NCBI RefSeq assembly: GCF_030816965.1
Contig: NZ_JAUSYQ010000002.1
Span: 8,422,001-8,486,000, forward strand
Source: Streptomyces canus
GTDB lineage: Bacteria; Actinomycetota; Actinomycetes; Streptomycetales; Streptomycetaceae
Direction of reading: 5' to 3'
DNA length: 64,000 nucleotides
Positions 62,597-64,000 of this stretch are shown here, piece by piece. Each line of letters opens with the position of its first letter. The first letter of the stretch is position 1. Under the pieces are notes generated by a model. It saw only the letters and a list, made by a program, of their open reading frames with translations, was not told the DNA's origin and did no database searches. The position numbers and the translations under genes were made by a program.

Positions 62597-63253
62597 TCAG
62601 GACTCGGGCCGCTTGACGCTCTCCAGGAGCATGTCCAGCCACTCGGCGACCTTGTCACGGTGCTGGTCGGTGGGCAGCTGCGCGGCCCGCCAGGCGATCC
62701 CGCGGACGCCGTGGTCCTGGAGCAGTCGCTCCAACGGGTCGTGGGTGGCCGCGGCGGCCTCCCGCTCCCGGTCGGCGAGCTTGTGCAGGAGCTCCTGCTC
62801 GGTGTGCTGGAGCGCACCCGCGAGCGCCTCGGGGTCCTCGGCCGTCAGGAACCCGGCGTGCACCCGGAAGAACCGCTGGATGGCGTCGCAGTGCTCCATG
62901 GTGGGGCGCCTGTCGCCGTTGATGAGGGCGCCCGCCTGCTGCCGGGACATGCCCGCGCCGTCGGCGATCTCCTGCTGGGTGTACTTGCGCCCGTTGGGCT
63001 TGAGCCGGGTGCGGCGCAACAGGTCGAGCCGCTGCAGGAACCGCGCCTGGACGTCCGGTTCACCCGCCGGGCGCCCACTCAGCAGAGCCTTGACCACGGG
63101 CTCGGGGACACCCGAGGCGACGGACAGCCGGCCGGTGTCGAAGACCTGCGCGTGCGGTACGCCGAGCCGGTCGGAGAGTGCGGCGACGCGGGCGACGACG
63201 GCCGTCAGTACGACCGTTGCCGCGTCGTCCGGGCCCTCGAAGCCATCCGACAC
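62597..63253 (-). CDS. XRE-family DNA-binding protein (partner of ImmA/IrrE-type gene)
   Basis: 218 aa from a GTG at 63253 preceded by AGGAGA; a GTG at 63289 is the longer alternative. Helix-turn-helix near residues 92-120: YTQQEIADGAGMSRQQAGAL then INGDRRPTMEHCDAIQRFF. An N-terminal helical extension (DRLGVPHAQVFDTGRLSVAS) may hold a second degenerate motif. C-terminal half helical. Likely the repressor of its own operon, with a palindrome at 63350-63363 in the promoter; likely cleaved or controlled by the downstream metallopeptidase-like protein. Confidence 0.82.
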   Translation of the reverse strand: MSDGFEGPDDAATVVLTAVVARVAALSDRLGVPHAQVFDTGRLSVASGVPEPVVKALLSGRPAGEPDVQARFLQRLDLLRRTRLKPNGRKYTQQEIADGAGMSRQQAGALINGDRRPTMEHCDAIQRFFRVHAGFLTAEDPEALAGALQHTEQELLHKLADREREAAAATHDPLERLLQDHGVRGIAWRAAQLPTDQHRDKVAEWLDMLLESVKRPES

Positions 63254-63349
63254 CGACAGATCTCCTACGTCTCTCACCCGACTACTCACAGGCGGTCGCC
63301 GTGAACTTCCCGGAGAGTAGCCCCTTGTTCGAACTCACATCCAGGTGTC

Positions 63350-63363
63350 GCCACAACTGTGGC
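63350..63363. promoter_or_regulatory. Inverted repeat in the XRE promoter, operator candidate
   Basis: GCCACA, two bases, TGTGGC: six-base perfect arms about 100 bases upstream of the XRE start and 115 bases upstream of the MmyB-like gene. Size fits an XRE-type dimer site. Confidence 0.5.
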
Positions 63364-63401
63364 CAATTTCAGCCGTCAACTGCTACGGAATGCCACGATA
63401 G

Positions 63402-63431
63402 TTGACACGACTCGCTCCGGAGCAGCAGGAT
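63402..63431 (+). promoter_or_regulatory. Predicted promoter of the MmyB-like gene
   Basis: TTGACA (63402-63407), 18-base spacer, CAGGAT (63426-63431). The -35 is perfect and the -10 is acceptable for the vegetative sigma factor. The start codon is 47 bases downstream of the -10. Confidence 0.55.
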
Positions 63432-63477
63432 CAAGGCGCCGCGTGAAGGCCGCATAGGCAAGAGGGGTGACCTCCCG

Positions 63478-64000
63478 ATGGCATATCAGGCAGGTGGGCA
63501 GCGGTCGGAACTGCGGCCCGTCCCCGAGGGGCTCGAAGCCCAGGCGTATCTTCAGGACTACGCCACGCTCCTGGAAGCCGTCCCCTTCCCGTCCGTCGTC
63601 CTCGACCACCGCTGGGACGTCGTCCTCGCCAACGCCGCTTTCGCGTCACTTTTCCGTGCCGTGGGTCCGCATCCGACGGCCATGCCGGGCGACAACTTCC
63701 TCCGGTTCGTCCTCTTCCACCCCGACGCGAGCAGTGTCCTCGGTGAGCACGAGTCGCGCTGGTGTCTGCCGATGCTCGCGCACTTCGCGGCCGCGGTGGA
63801 GCGGCACGGCCACGACCACGTCATCCAGGCGATCCGCCGGGACATCGCGCAGGACCCGATCATGGACGCCGCCTACCGGCACGGCCTGCCGCACTGGATC
63901 CGCGCGGTCGGCGAGCGGGCCGTGGAGCACGACGGCTCCGTACGCCCGCTGGTGCACCCCGACCCGCGCTGGGGCGTCACCGACTGCCGGGTCGTCGACG
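63478..64000 (+). CDS. MmyB-like ligand-binding-domain protein, N-terminal part (truncated by window edge)
   Basis: At least 174 codons, ATG preceded by AGAGGGG, running off the window. Reads LLEAVPFPSVVLDHRWDVVL then ANAAFASLFR, the start of the MmyB-like (PAS-like) ligand domain, then MPGDNFLRFVLFHPDASSVL, MLAHFAAAVERHGHD and VHPDPRWGVTDC. Unlike classical MmyB regulators the N-terminus has no helix-turn-helix in the first 30 residues; a DNA-binding domain could only lie C-terminal. Such stand-alone forms occur in Streptomyces next to XRE genes. Function unknown. Confidence 0.75.
   Translation, partial: MAYQAGGQRSELRPVPEGLEAQAYLQDYATLLEAVPFPSVVLDHRWDVVLANAAFASLFRAVGPHPTAMPGDNFLRFVLFHPDASSVLGEHESRWCLPMLAHFAAAVERHGHDHVIQAIRRDIAQDPIMDAAYRHGLPHWIRAVGERAVEHDGSVRPLVHPDPRWGVTDCRVVD

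Overview
The window is about 72% G+C, rich in codons ending in G or C, and dense with short-spaced or overlapping genes. Gene content (pentose phosphate cluster with opcA, XRE/ImmA pairs, a chitinase behind a DasR-like box, many Tat substrates) points to a Streptomyces chromosome. No rRNA, tRNA or CRISPR array was seen. No gap between genes exceeds 300 bases; the longest (about 6598-6860 and 58691-58956) hold a terminator and promoter-like sequence only.

Layout. 1-336 is the 3' end of a GTP cyclohydrolase II gene. 382-4742 is a tightly coupled four-gene set (ornithine-cyclodeaminase-like protein, FAD amine oxidase, Lys1-like and Lys9-like saccharopine dehydrogenases) that looks like a lysine/saccharopine/pipecolate module. 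4739-7271 carries a serine hydrolase, a flavin/F420 oxidoreductase and a VOC protein. 7357-10512 is a quinate/shikimate module (MHS transporter, TetR regulator, NAD-type shikimate dehydrogenase) with a clear palindrome in the divergent promoter. A solenoid-like membrane protein follows. 12082-20915 is the minus-strand pentose phosphate operon tkt-tal-zwf-opcA-pgi-gnd plus a histidine phosphatase, ending in a strong hairpin.

21062-25769 holds an AraC regulator, a VOC protein, a secreted GH16-CBM6 glucanase with a LacI-type operator, an SDR and an XRE regulator. 25776-27654 is a decayed L,D-transpeptidase gene broken by a 5'-truncated TnpB-like element with an intact 3' hairpin. 27826-33829 carries an MMPL exporter, a VOC protein, a 185-bp MITE with CTAG at both ends, a two-component system, and IclR and MarR regulators. 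The MarR gene diverges from an SDR/amidohydrolase/CoA-ligase/MaoC operon (34027-37817) behind a strong promoter.

37984-55616 is a large glycan-utilisation locus. One arm (minus strand) is PfkB kinase, ABC sugar importer (binding protein and two permeases), GH2 beta-galactosidase, and two Tat-signal phosphoesterase-like enzymes. The other arm is a DeoR regulator, GH4, GH38 alpha-mannosidase and GH29 alpha-fucosidase. Together they could deglycosylate, import and phosphorylate sugars from a complex, possibly phosphate-bearing, mannose/fucose/galactose glycan. 55726-57402 is a GH18 chitinase. The right end has an ATP-grasp enzyme, a metallophosphoesterase coupled to a phosphopantetheinyl transferase, an alpha/beta hydrolase, an XRE/ImmA-IrrE pair, and the start of an MmyB-like regulator that runs off the window.
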